Positions 15,591-23,667 of a stretch of 45,353 nucleotides of DNA are shown in pieces. The position numbers were made by a program, and so were the translations under genes. Under the pieces are notes generated by a model. That model worked only from the letters and a program-made list of their open reading frames with translations. It had not been told where the DNA came from and did no database searches. Origin of the DNA: Candidatus Roslinia caecavium (lineage in GTDB: Bacteria; Bacillota; Clostridia; Monoglobales; Monoglobaceae); NCBI GenBank assembly GCA_904419955.1, contig CAJFTO010000023.1:1-45353 (forward strand), in the 5' to 3' direction. How positions within the stretch are numbered: position 1 is the stretch's first letter; every line of letters starts with the position of its first letter.

Positions 15591-18062
15591 TTATCTGAAT
15601 AATTTAGCTATTACGATTCCAAGAGCCAACACTATCAAAGAAGCCCCTAAATAAATGTATTTCTCAGTATTATTTTCCGTAGTTTGACCTCTGAACCCGC
15701 CGAAGTTTGGCCGACCATTATTTTCGCCGCCCGTATCGCCCGCGCCGCCCGGAAAACCGCCCTGCGCCCGAGCGTTTTCTGAACTTTCGGACGCATGAGC
15801 CGCAGTTTCTTCATTATTAGCAGTCGCCGCCGAAGCTTCTGCGCCTTCCGCCGGGCTTTCCTGTGTCGAAACGCTTTCCGGATCCTCCGCGGCGGTCTCT
15901 TCTCCGCTCTGAGAAGCGCCTTCAAAGTTTTCCGCGTTCAAAACCTCTCCGCTTGGCGGCGCCTGTACTTGCCCCGCCGCGCCGTCAGCCGGTATTTCTT
16001 GTCTTAAAGCTCCGTCTCGCGGCGCGTTATTGTTTGAAGGCGCTCCGTCATCAGTCGACGCGGCGTTTTCCGTTCCAGTTTGTTCGGTCTGGACGGTTTC
16101 TGACGAAGTATTTTCATTTGTCGTTTGCGAGGCTCCGGCTTGCATTTCTCTTCCAAATCCGCCGCGGCCGCCGCCGTGTCCGCCCATACCTCCTGTGTTT
16201 TGACTTCCCATATCGTCGATGTTTATATAGCTTGCGTCAACTAAATTCGACGAATCGGCGCTTTGCCCGTCATCGGTGGATGGGATCGTCCCGTTTAGCT
16301 GTCCTTTGACGCTCTCCGCCCTAAGCAGGCAGAAAGTCTCTAAAGTATCTATACCGGTCAAAAATTCGTCGTAGGTACAGAACTTAGTCGGATCCTTTTC
16401 AACATACGGAGATATAAGCTCTTTTACTCTCTCCATCTCCGTCTCGAACCTGCCGTTCTCAAAGTAATTTGAAATAAACTCGTCCATAATCTGATGATAC
16501 AGGTTCATATACTCCTCGTTTTCAAGCAGCTTGCCAAGCATAGGTCTGTCTTCGAGCGTAGTTCCCGACACCGGCGTGTCAATCGGAAAGTTAACGTTAT
16601 AGGTCGCGTTGTCCGTCGTACCTCCCGAGCTTTCGCCGCCGAAACCGCCGCGGCCGCCGCCCATCGAGAACGCTCCGAACGCGAGATTATAATCCCAGGG
16701 TATCATCGACATAACTCCGTCTTTTTCATACAAATAATAGTTATGCATCATACTGCCGGTATAACTGTCAAAGTTATCCACAAAGTTGTGGACGGCAAAA
16801 TATCTAAGAACCTGATCAATATTAACGACCTCTTCAAGATTTTCACCGCTGTTTAATTGTTTTATAGAACTTATCAGCCTGTTCTTATCCGAATTGCTTA
16901 CTTCGAACACCGCGTTATCAAAAATGTTCGAATAACTTTCTATTTCATCGTCCGTATAAATAAGGGCTACGTCGTTACCGCCCATGCCTCCGGGTCCGCC
17001 GCCCATGCCGCCGCGTTCCCTTTCAAAGCCTTGACCCTCGTTTGATCCTTCAGCTCCCGACGCCGCCTCTCCGCTCTGCTGTCCGTCCGCCGCCGTATTT
17101 TCAGAGCTTTGATCCTGAGTAGAACCGGCGACCGTCGCTCCTTCGGTTTGAGTTTTGTTCGGCGGCGATTGGACATTTGCCGCGTCGCCGCTTACATTGC
17201 CGGGCTGAGTTGAATTTTCAATCGAATTTGTCTCTGTTTGTCCGCCGCTCTGCGAAGCCTGAGCTCCGTTTGCGGCGCTGTTTTCTCCTTCGGATCCCAC
17301 TTGAGGCGCCTGATTATTAGGCATATCTCCGGGAGGCATGCCTCCGAATCCCTGTTCGGCGCCGCCTTCCATATTCTCCGGCGGCTGCGGCATATCTCCG
17401 CCGCCGAAATCGTCTCTGTCTCTGTCGCCGCCGCCCATAGACATGCTGTCCGGCTTATATATCTCGCCGTAATCATTTCCGTAATTTCTCTGAGCGAACG
17501 ACTCCTCCACGGCTTCAACTCCTATATAGAGTCCCCATTCCTCGCCGTTTACGCTTATATAAACGTAACTGCAAAGGGGCGCCGCGACTCCCATCTCTCT
17601 CATCATCGTATAGCTCAGATAATCCTTCATATAAGTATTATCCTGAATAATATTGTTTAGCGATATCTTATCGAGTCCGTCGTAATTTATACTGCCGTCA
17701 TAGTGATCGAACTCTATCTTAAAGCTGTACCTGTCCGAATTCATACTTGAAACGCTGGAGAGCGATGTATTTCCTTTAGGTCTTATGCCTACGTTATACA
17801 GCGTCTCGCCGTCTATAGTCACGTTACAGCTTATATACTCCTCGGCCATAGCGTTTTCGAGCATTTCGTTCCAATCGTCTTCATCGACCTCAATATTAAG
17901 AGTATGCACGTAAGAATCGTCGAATATAGTATACTCGTACTCCATACTCACGCCGACGCTCCCGTCTCGGTTCATTCCTATATAGGTAAAAACGCACGTA
18001 AATATCAAAGCTACGATCAATACAGCTATACATACGATCGTTATATATCTGTTTTTTATCAT
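15591..18062 (-). CDS. CotH-family protein kinase-like membrane protein with long low-complexity linkers
   Basis: An 823-residue protein. An N-terminal membrane anchor (about 6-30) leads to a CotH fold. CotH proteins are atypical kinases; the Bacillus one phosphorylates spore-coat proteins. Family marks are GIRPKGNTSL (about 92), the KISLNNIIQDNTYMKDYLSY helix (132), GEEWGLYIGVEAVEE, HNYYLYE and IPWDYNLAFG (454-463, with metal-binding D and N). The fold is split by a Gly/Gln/Ser/Glu-rich insert (about 207-362). A second acidic low-complexity tail (about 640-795) precedes a C-terminal membrane helix. It is the last gene of the VTC-DUF4956-CotH operon, an arrangement widespread in Clostridia. 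Anchors at both ends suggest an extracytoplasmic catalytic domain. The substrate is unknown. Confidence 0.88.
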   Translation of the reverse strand: MIKNRYITIVCIAVLIVALIFTCVFTYIGMNRDGSVGVSMEYEYTIFDDSYVHTLNIEVDEDDWNEMLENAMAEEYISCNVTIDGETLYNVGIRPKGNTSLSSVSSMNSDRYSFKIEFDHYDGSINYDGLDKISLNNIIQDNTYMKDYLSYTMMREMGVAAPLCSYVYISVNGEEWGLYIGVEAVEESFAQRNYGNDYGEIYKPDSMSMGGGDRDRDDFGGGDMPQPPENMEGGAEQGFGGMPPGDMPNNQAPQVGSEGENSAANGAQASQSGGQTETNSIENSTQPGNVSGDAANVQSPPNKTQTEGATVAGSTQDQSSENTAADGQQSGEAASGAEGSNEGQGFERERGGMGGGPGGMGGNDVALIYTDDEIESYSNIFDNAVFEVSNSDKNRLISSIKQLNSGENLEEVVNIDQVLRYFAVHNFVDNFDSYTGSMMHNYYLYEKDGVMSMIPWDYNLAFGAFSMGGGRGGFGGESSGGTTDNATYNVNFPIDTPVSGTTLEDRPMLGKLLENEEYMNLYHQIMDEFISNYFENGRFETEMERVKELISPYVEKDPTKFCTYDEFLTGIDTLETFCLLRAESVKGQLNGTIPSTDDGQSADSSNLVDASYINIDDMGSQNTGGMGGHGGGRGGFGREMQAGASQTTNENTSSETVQTEQTGTENAASTDDGAPSNNNAPRDGALRQEIPADGAAGQVQAPPSGEVLNAENFEGASQSGEETAAEDPESVSTQESPAEGAEASAATANNEETAAHASESSENARAQGGFPGGAGDTGGENNGRPNFGGFRGQTTENNTEKYIYLGASLIVLALGIVIAKLFR

Positions 18063-18148
18063 AATCTTATCCTTAATTTTTTCTTTCTTAACCCTAACCG
18101 CGTATTACATATATAATATTAAAGGGAGAAAATCATTTCTCCCTAAAC

Positions 18149-18820
18149 TCAGTTCATATACTCTCCGTTGTAGCTCACAAGAACCGCGTTATTTACGCCC
18201 TGCATGTTTGCGAGCGCGTTTATAAATTTAGTGTTTTCCTCTATCAATCTTACCTCGTAATTAAGCTCCACGCCGTCCTTTGAGACCGTTTTAGATTTTA
18301 TAACAAGCTTCTTAACGTTTTCTTTCAAATATTCTCTAACCACGTTTTCCGTATCTTCGCCCGAACAGCTTATAACTACTATATAGGGCGAATCCTTCGA
18401 CTTCTTGTTGCAAAAAACGAGTAGTATAACGCCGATAACGACGCTTCCGAACACCGCGAGAGGTATCATTCCCGCCGCCAGCACTATCCCGGCCGCGATC
18501 GCCCAGAACAGGAACGCAATATCGAGAGGTTCCTTTATAGCCGTCCTGAAACGCACGATCGACAGCGCGCCGACCATACCGAGCGAGAGGATCACGTTGC
18601 TGGTTACCGCCAGTATAACGAAAGTCGATATCATAGTAAGCGCGATCAGCGTCACGCTGAATCCCGACGAATACATAACGCCGCTGAACGTCTTTTTATA
18701 TACCAAAAATATAAATAGACCTATCGCGAAAGCCAACGCTAAAGCTATGACCATATCCAATATGGATATATAAGTCACGTTATCTAAAAAGTCCGATTTA
18801 AATATATCGTTAAATGTCAT
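18149..18820 (-). CDS. DUF4956 family membrane protein
   Basis: 223 residues. Four hydrophobic segments occupy the first 150 residues (one holds FAIGLFIFLVYKKTFSGVMY). Then comes the conserved region SLGMVGALSIVRFRTAIKEP with a cytosolic ferredoxin-like C-terminus. This matches DUF4956, which is usually encoded between a VTC polyphosphate polymerase and CotH, as here. The biochemical function is unknown. The role is inferred from context only: a membrane partner of the polymerase or of CotH. Confidence 0.88.
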   Translation of the reverse strand: MTFNDIFKSDFLDNVTYISILDMVIALALAFAIGLFIFLVYKKTFSGVMYSSGFSVTLIALTMISTFVILAVTSNVILSLGMVGALSIVRFRTAIKEPLDIAFLFWAIAAGIVLAAGMIPLAVFGSVVIGVILLVFCNKKSKDSPYIVVISCSGEDTENVVREYLKENVKKLVIKSKTVSKDGVELNYEVRLIEENTKFINALANMQGVNNAVLVSYNGEYMN

Positions 18821-18895
18821 ATTCCTTGAGTATATACCGGCGTATATACCTTCCTCCTTAATATTTATTTTATATCTTTATATAGTTTACAAATA

Positions 18896-19570
18896 TTATC
18901 CGTACATCCTGCACGCCGCGTATTTGGAAAACGCGCCGCTTCTTCTGTTCTCAAGCTGAAGCGCGTCCTTTATCACCGACGGAATAAATTCGTCGTATTT
19001 TACCTCCAAAAGAATAGGCGAATCCATAGCCGGGACCGTAGCCATATCGATATCGAAAATATCGTGATTATACATCCCGGTCTTTATGTTATAGTCGAAA
19101 GTAAGTCTAACGTTTCCCGCCTTGAAAACGTACGGCTCGCGCGTATAATCTACTATTACCTTAGGCGCGAGCCCGTTATTTTTGATCTTGAGATAAAATT
19201 CCTGAACGAGCTTATCGCCGCTTTCTATCATCCATTCTATATCGCCTTTTAATATCTTTTCGGTCTCCTCTCTGCTGAGACAAGCAGATACTTTATTGCA
19301 AAGACTGTTGATCTTGCTCTTCTTTTCAAGATTGATATGAGAAAAATCGTTGTTATAAATACGTATTCTAAACTTCTCGCGGTTATTTACGCCGTACAGC
19401 TTTTCCTTAAGAGCCTTATCGTATATATTATCGAAATAAAGGCTTCTTATAAAATACTGTCCCGACTCGCTCGCATGAGGATCTACATCCATAATAAGCT
19501 GTATCCTTCGCTTCAATATCAGATAATCGAAGTAATTGATTCTATATTTGTACTCATGTCTGAATTTCAT
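18896..19570 (-). CDS. VTC-domain polyphosphate polymerase-like protein
   Basis: A 224-residue single-domain VTC (CYTH/triphosphate-tunnel superfamily) protein. The tunnel's basic and acidic residues appear in RHEYKYRI (N-terminus), YFIRSLYFDN, REKFRIRIYN, NLEKKSKI, VDYTREPYVF and LLEVKYDEFIP. In yeast Vtc4 this fold makes polyphosphate from ATP; bacterial members are presumed to do the same or to bind phosphate polymers. It is the first gene of its operon. The ATG follows AGGAGGAATTAG. Polyphosphate chemistry is inferred from the family. Confidence 0.9.
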   Translation of the reverse strand: MKFRHEYKYRINYFDYLILKRRIQLIMDVDPHASESGQYFIRSLYFDNIYDKALKEKLYGVNNREKFRIRIYNNDFSHINLEKKSKINSLCNKVSACLSREETEKILKGDIEWMIESGDKLVQEFYLKIKNNGLAPKVIVDYTREPYVFKAGNVRLTFDYNIKTGMYNHDIFDIDMATVPAMDSPILLEVKYDEFIPSVIKDALQLENRRSGAFSKYAACRMYG

Positions 19571-19590
19571 CTAATTCCTCCTGTCATAAA

Positions 19591-19619
19591 TTTATAATTG
19601 ATCCGCTTTATTTTAACAA
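19591..19619 (-). promoter_or_regulatory. Promoter of the VTC-DUF4956-CotH operon
   Basis: On the minus strand TTGTTA (19619-19614), 17 bp, TATAAA (19596-19591), just ahead of the ribosome site. Moderate consensus match. Confidence 0.5.
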
Positions 19620-19766
19620 ATTTAAAGCGTTTATTAAATCTACGTTAAATATAAATAAAAAACCTTAAATTCACCTTAATAAAATTTTAAACAAACTATT
19701 AATTAACTATAAACAAAACGTTACGCGCCGATTCCGCATTGTTGAAAAGTCAAATAAAATAATAAG

Positions 19767-20000
19767 TTATACACATAATCCACACTATACATGTGGAAAA
19801 CTATTTAATAACATGTGTATAAAAATTCTATAAAAACAGTTCTGTGTATTCTGTGGAATATAAAAACAGATAACGCACAAATTATCAACAAGCTCAAAAT
19901 AACGTTTTTACTTGTATATTCTGCATTATATACATTTTGAACACCGCCAACTACAACCGCAGCAACTATAAATATTATATATTATATTATTTATATATAA
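19767..20000. other. Candidate replication origin: DnaA-box cluster plus AT-rich block
   Basis: Five 9-mers within one base of TTATCCACA lie in 125 bp: TTATACACA (19767-19775, +), TAATCCACA (19776-19784, +), TTTTCCACA (19792-19800, -), TTATACACA (19814-19822, -) and TTATCAACA (19882-19890, +). A weaker TATTCCACA lies at 19852-19860 (-). Then comes a nearly pure A/T run at about 19970-20000, which could serve as an unwinding element. Flanking operons diverge from this 759-bp gap, and parABS lies 5-9 kb away. No dnaA gene is in the window, which is unusual for a Firmicutes oriC. Alternatives are a DnaA-titration or DnaA-regulatory cluster. The rest of 19620-20100 shows only AT-rich sequence. 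Confidence 0.55.
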
Positions 20001-20102
20001 ACTGTTACAAAATTGATCTATTCAAATCATTCTGATCGCAATCGTTTCAGACGATTTAATATTTTGATTCAAAATAAAAATACAAAACATATAAATTTAT
20101 AA

Positions 20103-20131
20103 TTGACAAAACAGAATTTATGTATTATAAT
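20103..20131 (+). promoter_or_regulatory. Consensus sigma-A promoter of the trp operon
   Basis: TTGACA (20103-20108), 17 bp, TATAAT (20126-20131): a full match to consensus. Predicted start near 20138, giving a leader of about 190 nt whose first bases are the NAG repeat array. Such a strong, operator-free promoter fits control after initiation. Confidence 0.85.
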
Positions 20132-20143
20132 CATATTTAATTA

Positions 20144-20209
20144 GAGATTAGACGAGATTAGACGAGATTAGACGAGATTAGACGAGTTATTTAGATTAGA
20201 CGAGATTAG
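20144..20209 (+). promoter_or_regulatory. Putative TRAP (MtrB) binding site: thirteen GAG/UAG triplets in the trp leader
   Basis: GAG and TAG alternate with 2-nt spacers (AT after GAG, AC after TAG). Nine triplets lie at an exact 5-nt period from 20144 to 20186. A 5-nt spacer (TTATT) and four more triplets (20192-20209) follow. At DNA level it is a decamer tandem repeat, ATTAGACGAG. TRAP, an 11-subunit ring activated by tryptophan, binds eleven (G/U)AG triplets spaced by 2-3 nt in Bacillus trp leaders. The composition, spacing, number and position at the very 5' end of the trp transcript all fit. The mtrB gene is not in this window. Confidence 0.8.
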
Positions 20210-20212
20210 AAG

Positions 20213-20240
20213 CCGAATAATCCAAGAGGATCGTATTCGG
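20213..20240 (+). promoter_or_regulatory. Strong leader hairpin after the NAG array
   Basis: CCGAATA (20213-20219) pairs with TATTCGG (20234-20240). Inside, ATCC pairs with GGAT around an AAGA loop, with a CG bulge. It is followed by AAAACAAAATAG, so it is not an intrinsic terminator. CGAATAAT recurs at 20281-20288 and could compete for the same 3' arm. It may separate the TRAP-bound 5' end from the downstream switch. Confidence 0.6.
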
Positions 20241-20289
20241 AAAACAAAATAGTATTTTATATTTAAAAATTTTAATATATCGAATAATT

Positions 20290-20321
20290 AGTCTGCTCTA
20301 ATAATTTAAACAGAGGAGGCT
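20290..20321 (+). promoter_or_regulatory. Hairpin able to sequester the trpE Shine-Dalgarno
   Basis: AGTCT-G-CTCT (20290-20299) can pair with AGAG-G-AGGCT (20312-20321): nine pairs around one G-G mismatch, with a 12-nt loop. The 3' arm contains AGGAGG (20314-20319), the trpE ribosome site. The 5' arm plus AAT (CTCTAAT, 20296-20302) is also fully complementary to ATTAGAG at 20140-20146 in the NAG array, and TCTAA matches every TTAGA repeat. The two structures would be exclusive. A smaller alternative, AAACAG/CTGTTT, also encloses AGGAGG in its loop. Confidence 0.55.
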
Positions 20322-20329
20322 GTTTTTTT

Positions 20330-21805
20330 ATGTTCTATCCTGAATATCAAAAAATCAAGGATTACGGAGAAAAATTCAATCTTATCCCCGTATCTATTTC
20401 GCTTTTCGCGGATATGGATACGCCAATTTCAACATTTAAGAAACTGGAGACCGAAAAATTTTGTTTCCTTTTGGAGTCCGTAGAGGGCAGCGAGGAGACC
20501 AACAGATATTCATTTATCGGCAGGAATCCGTTCCTCACTTTTAAAAGTTATAAAGACGAGGCGTATATCGAAGATTTCAACGGTAATACGGTCAAGGAGC
20601 GCGGTAATCCTATAGAGATACTCAGAAAATACGTTAAAAAGTATTCCTCGCCGGTCATAGAAGGTATTCCCTCGTTCAGCGGCGGAGCGGTCGGACATTT
20701 CTCTTACGATATAGTAAGGCTTACCGAAGATTTGCCGAACGCGCCGGAGGACGATATAGGTTGTCCGGATATGAATTTTATGTTCATGGACGAGATAATA
20801 GCTTTCGACCATAAGGCGCAGCGGATAATAATAACCGTGAATATGCACGTAGACGAAGATACCGATCTAAAACTTCAATATTCAAGGGCGACCGAGCGGC
20901 TTTTGGAAATACGTTCCGAAATACTCAGGACGCTCGATAGGGATATAAAGCCGAAAACGAATTTCAGGAGCCTGTCGAAACCTAAAAGCAATGTAACGAA
21001 GGCCGAATTCTGTAAAAATGTTGAAAAAGCGAAGGAATACATAAAAAACGGGGATATTTTTCAGGTAGTTCTTTCTCAAAGATTTTGTATAGAGAATTAT
21101 AACTATCCTTTCAACGCGTATAGGGCTATAAGGGTGATAAACCCTTCGCCGTATATGTATTATCTTAAGTTCGACGGCTATCAAATAGCCGGAGCTTCGC
21201 CCGAACTGCTCGTCAGGGTGGAAAACGGCGAGGTTATGACGAGTCCTATAGCGGGCTCAAAACCGAGAGGAAAGACCGATGAAGAGGATATGCAAAACGA
21301 AAAGGAGCTTATAAACGACCCCAAGGAAAACGCAGAACACGTGATGTTGGTAGATCTCGGAAGAAACGATATAGGCAAGGTATCCGAGTTCGGGACCGTT
21401 AAGGTCACAAAGTACAAGTATATACAGAGATTTTCGCATATCATGCATATGACTTCCGACTGTAAGGGCAGGCTCAGAGCGGATAAGGACGCGTTCGACG
21501 CGCTGACGAGCGTTCTTCCGGCCGGAACGCTGTCCGGGGCGCCGAAGATAAGAGCGATGGAGATAATAGACGAGCTTGAAAACGTAAAGAGAGGGATCTA
21601 CGGCGGAGCTATAGGGTATATAAGCTTTAACGGTAATATGGATTCGTGCATCACTATAAGAACGGCAGTGTTTAAGGATAATAAGGCATACGTCCAGGCG
21701 GGCGGAGGAATAGTTTACGATTCGATACCCGAAAACGAATATGAAGAGAGCGTAAACAAGTCGATGGCCATGATCAGCGCGATAGAGACCGCGGCGGATC
21801 TTTAA
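20330..21805 (+). CDS. trpE: Anthranilate synthase component I
   Basis: TrpE converts chorismate to anthranilate with ammonia from TrpG. The 491-residue length is normal. The tryptophan feedback-site motif LLES is present (47-50), which argues for TrpE rather than PabB and for sensitivity to feedback. The chorismate-binding domain shows GDIFQVVLSQRF, PIAGSKPRGK, LVDLGRNDIGKV, LPAGTLSGAPKIRAMEIID and CITIRTAVFK. The ATG is 10 nt from AGGAGG, which can be hidden in a leader hairpin. It is the first gene of trpEGDCFBA. Confidence 0.97.
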   Translation: MFYPEYQKIKDYGEKFNLIPVSISLFADMDTPISTFKKLETEKFCFLLESVEGSEETNRYSFIGRNPFLTFKSYKDEAYIEDFNGNTVKERGNPIEILRKYVKKYSSPVIEGIPSFSGGAVGHFSYDIVRLTEDLPNAPEDDIGCPDMNFMFMDEIIAFDHKAQRIIITVNMHVDEDTDLKLQYSRATERLLEIRSEILRTLDRDIKPKTNFRSLSKPKSNVTKAEFCKNVEKAKEYIKNGDIFQVVLSQRFCIENYNYPFNAYRAIRVINPSPYMYYLKFDGYQIAGASPELLVRVENGEVMTSPIAGSKPRGKTDEEDMQNEKELINDPKENAEHVMLVDLGRNDIGKVSEFGTVKVTKYKYIQRFSHIMHMTSDCKGRLRADKDAFDALTSVLPAGTLSGAPKIRAMEIIDELENVKRGIYGGAIGYISFNGNMDSCITIRTAVFKDNKAYVQAGGGIVYDSIPENEYEESVNKSMAMISAIETAADL

Positions 21806-21832
21806 GCGATATACATATTAAGGAGGACGGAA

Positions 21833-22402
21833 ATGATAATCATAATAGACAATTACGATTCGTTTACATATAACCTCTATCAATATGTTGGAACTCTGAA
21901 CAGCGATATAGAGGTATACAGAAACGATAAAATATCTATGGACGAGATAAGAGAGAAGGCGCCCGAGAGAATAATCCTCTCGCCGGGGCCTAAGTATCCC
22001 GACGACGCGGGGATATGTATCGAAGTAGTAAAACGACTTGGAAGCGAAATACCTATTTTGGGCGTTTGCCTCGGTCATCAGTCGATAGGCCGAGCGTTCG
22101 GCGGAAATATAGTAAGAGCTAAAATTCCCATGCACGGCAAGCCGGACGAGATAGAGATAGACGCGGGATCGAAATTGTTTTCGGGGCTCGATAAAAAAAT
22201 AACGGTAGGAAGGTATCATTCGCTTATTATTGAAAAAGAGTCCCTGCCCGAATGTCTTAAGATAACCGGAATGAGCGAAGACGGCTCGATAATGGCCATA
22301 GAACATAAGGAATATCCGGTGTATGGTATACAATTTCATCCCGAATCCTATTTGACAAAAGACGGGATGAAAATAATAGAAAACTTTTTGAAAATATCTT
22401 AG
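21833..22402 (+). CDS. trpG: Anthranilate synthase component II (glutamine amidotransferase)
   Basis: A 189-residue class I glutamine amidotransferase that supplies ammonia to TrpE. Catalytic residues are visible: C79 in LGVCLGHQSIG, and H169/E171 in FHPESYLTKDG. The oxyanion motif LSPGPKYPDD is also present. It follows trpE by 27 bp with an AGGAGG site. In Bacillus this gene lies in the folate operon and serves both pathways. Here it sits in the trp operon, and no pab gene is visible. Confidence 0.95.
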   Translation: MIIIIDNYDSFTYNLYQYVGTLNSDIEVYRNDKISMDEIREKAPERIILSPGPKYPDDAGICIEVVKRLGSEIPILGVCLGHQSIGRAFGGNIVRAKIPMHGKPDEIEIDAGSKLFSGLDKKITVGRYHSLIIEKESLPECLKITGMSEDGSIMAIEHKEYPVYGIQFHPESYLTKDGMKIIENFLKIS

Positions 22403-22441
22403 ATCGATAAAAAATATATGAAAAAACGGAGGTAATCATAA

Positions 22442-23488
22442 ATGAATAATATAGATATAAACGCAGTACAGAATAAAATGAGAGGATACATAAATAAGCT
22501 TGCTGACGGCGAAAACCTGACTTACGGAGAAGCCGAGGCGGCTATGGGATATATTTTGGACGGCGGAGCTACTCAGGCTCAGATAAGCGCGTATCTCACG
22601 GCTATACGGATAAAGGGCGAGACTACGGACGAGATAAGCGGGAGCGCGGCCGGGATGAATAAGAAGGCCGTGCATATCACGCCGGACGTTAAGGATTACG
22701 TGGACTGCGTAGGAACCGGCGGAGACGGCACGAATACTTTTAATATATCCACGACCTCGGCGTTCGTCATAGCCGGAGCGGGAGCGGCGACGGCGAAGCA
22801 CGGGAACAGGGCGGTATCGAGCAAATGCGGCGCGGCCGACGTTTTGGAGGCGCTCGGCGTAAATATAAACGTTACTCCAGAGAAAGTAAAGGAATGCGTT
22901 GAAAAAATAGGTATAGGCTTTATGTTCGCAAGAACGATGCACCCGCATATGACCAACGTGACTCAGGTGAGGAACGAGCTTAAAATGAGGACTATGTTTA
23001 ATATACTCGGCCCGCTCTCGAATCCGTCGAACGCCAAGCATCAGCTTATAGGTTCCTTCAGTCCCTGCCTTACAAACCCGATGGCTCATTCGATGCTAAA
23101 GCTCGGGATAGTCTCGGGGATGGTAGTATGCGGAATCGATAACAATATGGACGAGATCTCAATAATAGGAGAGACGCAGATATCCGAGATAAAGGACGGC
23201 AAGGTGATAGACTACAACATAACCCCCGAAGAATTTGGATTTAAGAGGGCTACGCCCGAGGATATAACAGGCGGTACGGCAGAAGAAAACAAAAAGTATA
23301 CGCTTGTAGTATTAAACGGAGAAAAGAGTCCAAAGAGAGATATAGTTCTGCTGAACGCCGGAGCGGCTTTATACGTAGTCGGAAAAGCCGAAACGTTTAA
23401 AAATGGGATAGAACTTGCGGCCAAATCTATAGATAGCGGCGCGGCGCTTGAAAAGCTGAACGCGCTCATAAAAATGACGAACGAATAG
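22442..23488 (+). CDS. trpD: Anthranilate phosphoribosyltransferase
   Basis: A 348-residue transferase joining anthranilate to PRPP. Motifs: the PRPP loop DCVGTGGDGTNTFNIST (about 82-98), KHGNRAVSSKCGAADVLEAL (anthranilate and PRPP binding, with the KHGNR signature) and FNILGPLSNPSNA. It starts after CGGAGGTAATCATAA, 39 bp from trpG. It is separated from trpC by 253 bp, unlike the tight spacing elsewhere in the operon; that gap holds a large inverted repeat. Confidence 0.96.
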   Translation: MNNIDINAVQNKMRGYINKLADGENLTYGEAEAAMGYILDGGATQAQISAYLTAIRIKGETTDEISGSAAGMNKKAVHITPDVKDYVDCVGTGGDGTNTFNISTTSAFVIAGAGAATAKHGNRAVSSKCGAADVLEALGVNINVTPEKVKECVEKIGIGFMFARTMHPHMTNVTQVRNELKMRTMFNILGPLSNPSNAKHQLIGSFSPCLTNPMAHSMLKLGIVSGMVVCGIDNNMDEISIIGETQISEIKDGKVIDYNITPEEFGFKRATPEDITGGTAEENKKYTLVVLNGEKSPKRDIVLLNAGAALYVVGKAETFKNGIELAAKSIDSGAALEKLNALIKMTNE

Positions 23489-23541
23489 ACGGCGGCGCGG
23501 AAGAATAATAAAAAGGCGCAAATAGCGTAGGCGCGCCGTCG

Positions 23542-23667
23542 CCCTTGACAGCTAAGACAAAACAAGCGCTTTAAAAAAGCCGCCGACGGCGAGGAACTCA
23601 AGAACAAGTCAAGTATATAGGCCGTCGGATAAAACAGCGTAGCGCTTGTTTAGCGCGCAGTCAAGGG
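23542..23667. repeat. Large imperfect inverted repeat between trpD and trpC
   Basis: The left arm starts CCCTTGAC...GC and ends ACAAGCGCT (23542-23570). It is an imperfect complement of the right arm, which starts AGCGCTTGT and ends GTCAAGGG (23641-23667). A nested perfect stem lies within (CCGACGGC 23583-23590 with GCCGTCGG 23621-23628). A cruciform or RNA hairpin of about 126 nt could form inside the operon. No ORF or transposase lies here. It may be a palindromic dispersed (MITE- or REP-like) element or a remnant. No second copy was noticed in the window. Confidence 0.55.

Noticed and set aside
20142..20209. DnaA-trio element of the origin candidate
   Set aside because: DnaA-trios are contiguous TAG-like triplets directly beside a DnaA box. 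Here the triplets are separated by 2 nt and lie over 250 bp from the nearest box.
20141..20212. CRISPR-like or simple microsatellite repeat
   Set aside because: The period is 10 bp with no unique spacers, and triplets keep their spacing across the break at 20187-20191. The position at the start of the trp transcript favours an RNA-binding site over a CRISPR array.
20138..20329. T-box or ribosome-stalling (trpL-type) attenuator in the trp leader
   Set aside because: No T-box consensus, no Trp-codon-rich leader peptide and no terminator with a U run were found. The NAG array explains the leader better.
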